Below are positions 63,210-64,000 of a stretch of 64,000 nt of DNA, piece by piece. Position numbers and translations under genes: made by a program. The DNA comes from Heliocidaris tuberculata (lineage: Eukaryota > Echinodermata > Echinoidea > Camarodonta > Echinometridae): the NCBI GenBank assembly GCA_025618425.1, contig CM046838.1:3027215-3091214 (forward strand), in the 5' to 3' direction. How positions within the stretch are numbered: the first letter of the stretch is position 1; each line of letters begins with the position of its first letter. The notes below the pieces were generated by a model. The model saw nothing but the letters and a program-made list of their open reading frames with translations, was not told where the DNA came from and made no database searches.

Positions 63210-64000
63210 AGTTCAAAGTAGAGGGTTTATACAAGGCTTTACACTGGAGTGAAGTCTGGCGGACATGTCGAAGTCTACCCTAAACTGTCCGAGTTTGCAC
63301 CAAATAATTTACATTCGCCATTCAGTAGGCCTACTGACATCAAGCAGGATGCTATTCGTGTTTATGTGATTAAATTTGTCACGTGCCCCCATTTCGACCA
63401 TAATGCACTCAGTGGTATACAGTTAGAGTACACACAAAAAGGATTGTTTCACTCCTTCTAAATGCTTGACCATGTTGATAGATAAGCTCTGACAACCTTG
63501 AATATAAGAAAGGAGTTTAAAATGTCCAAGTAAAAGGGAGAGTTTAATGTGTCCTCATGAAATATTATAGGTAATCTGTGTTTACATAAAACCACATTTC
63601 TATTAGTCAACTTGACAGGTTATGAGCATTAAAAAGTTCTTTCCGTTGAAGTTTTTTTTTTTTTTAAATTGTGATCACATGTGGTCTCTGAACGATTTCA
63701 GCTTTGTTGCCGGAAAATCGACTTTGGGCAATTTGCATAATTTGCATGAATCTTAATGGCTCCTTCTAGACAATATTTAGTAGCGAAAGACAGCTTACGC
63801 AGAATGTGTCAACTGATATACGTATACTATCTTATTATGAGCGATGATACGTAACTGCAATTGTGTTGTTCATCTTAGCCTGTGAGACATCGAAAGGAGG
63901 TTACGCAGTAATGTTGGATGATAATGTTTGATACCTCTGTTATAGTGTAAGTAAACATTCTGAAGAGTTTGGGAGTATTCAAATATGACGTTGAATTAAA
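63210..64000. other. 3' flank of gene B
   Basis: AT-rich DNA with no supported gene; one poly(T) run at 63651-63665. Confidence 0.4.

Overview
This is a eukaryotic, intron-rich and repeat-rich window. It most likely comes from a marine invertebrate deuterostome, and an echinoderm (sea urchin) is my first guess. That guess rests on small TTAA-flanked AAAGGG repeats, many poly-G/poly-C-bearing hAT-like repeats, recurrent GCTCGCTCGC motifs, LINE 3' ends with ATT-type tails, and foldback elements built of short tandem repeats that resemble the TU elements described in sea urchin. The species call is inference. No prokaryotic feature is present.

The only protein-coding genes I can support are two tandem paralogues on the + strand, here called gene A (6328-27159) and gene B (33679-62837). 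Both have the same plan: a phase-0 signal-peptide exon, then whole-domain fibronectin type III (FN3) exons each flanked by phase-1 introns, then a 71-nt last exon encoding a short hydrophobic tail that ends at the stop codon, as in GPI-anchored proteins. The FN3 exons fall into four classes: N, B (about 81-83 aa), A (102 aa) and C (100-102 aa). Gene A reads SP-N-B-A-[broken B]-A-C-tail (527 aa). Gene B reads SP-N-B-A-A-A-A-A-B-C-tail (914 aa). Both sums of exon lengths divide exactly by three. The mature proteins would be cysteine-free, N-glycosylated, surface-anchored FN3 rods of 5 and 9 domains.

The locus grew by repeated duplication: duplication of the gene, duplication of A/B exon blocks inside genes, and a recent 2.34-kb tandem duplication in gene B that left two A exons with identical protein. 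Fossil exons and deletion junctions remain in the introns. Paralogous introns act as filled and empty sites for mobile elements, so insertion boundaries can be read directly. Intron 3 of gene A (13.7 kb) is mostly an insertion cluster that gene B lacks. Intron 1 of gene B (8.9 kb) carries an antisense L1/Tx1-type LINE.

Layout: 1-6.3 kb, upstream DNA with a TTAA foldback MITE and a tRNA-Arg-like gene; 6.3-27.2 kb, gene A; 27.2-33.7 kb, intergenic repeats; 33.7-62.8 kb, gene B; 62.8-64 kb, its 3' flank with a short MITE. Elements with readable target duplications are two hAT-like copies (8682-9674 and 14378-15492, 8-bp duplications) and two palindromic tandem-repeat foldbacks (43863-44138 and 45149-45638). 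A roughly 6.2-kb structure with about 0.68-kb inverted ends starts 10 bp after the donor of gene B's last FN3 exon.
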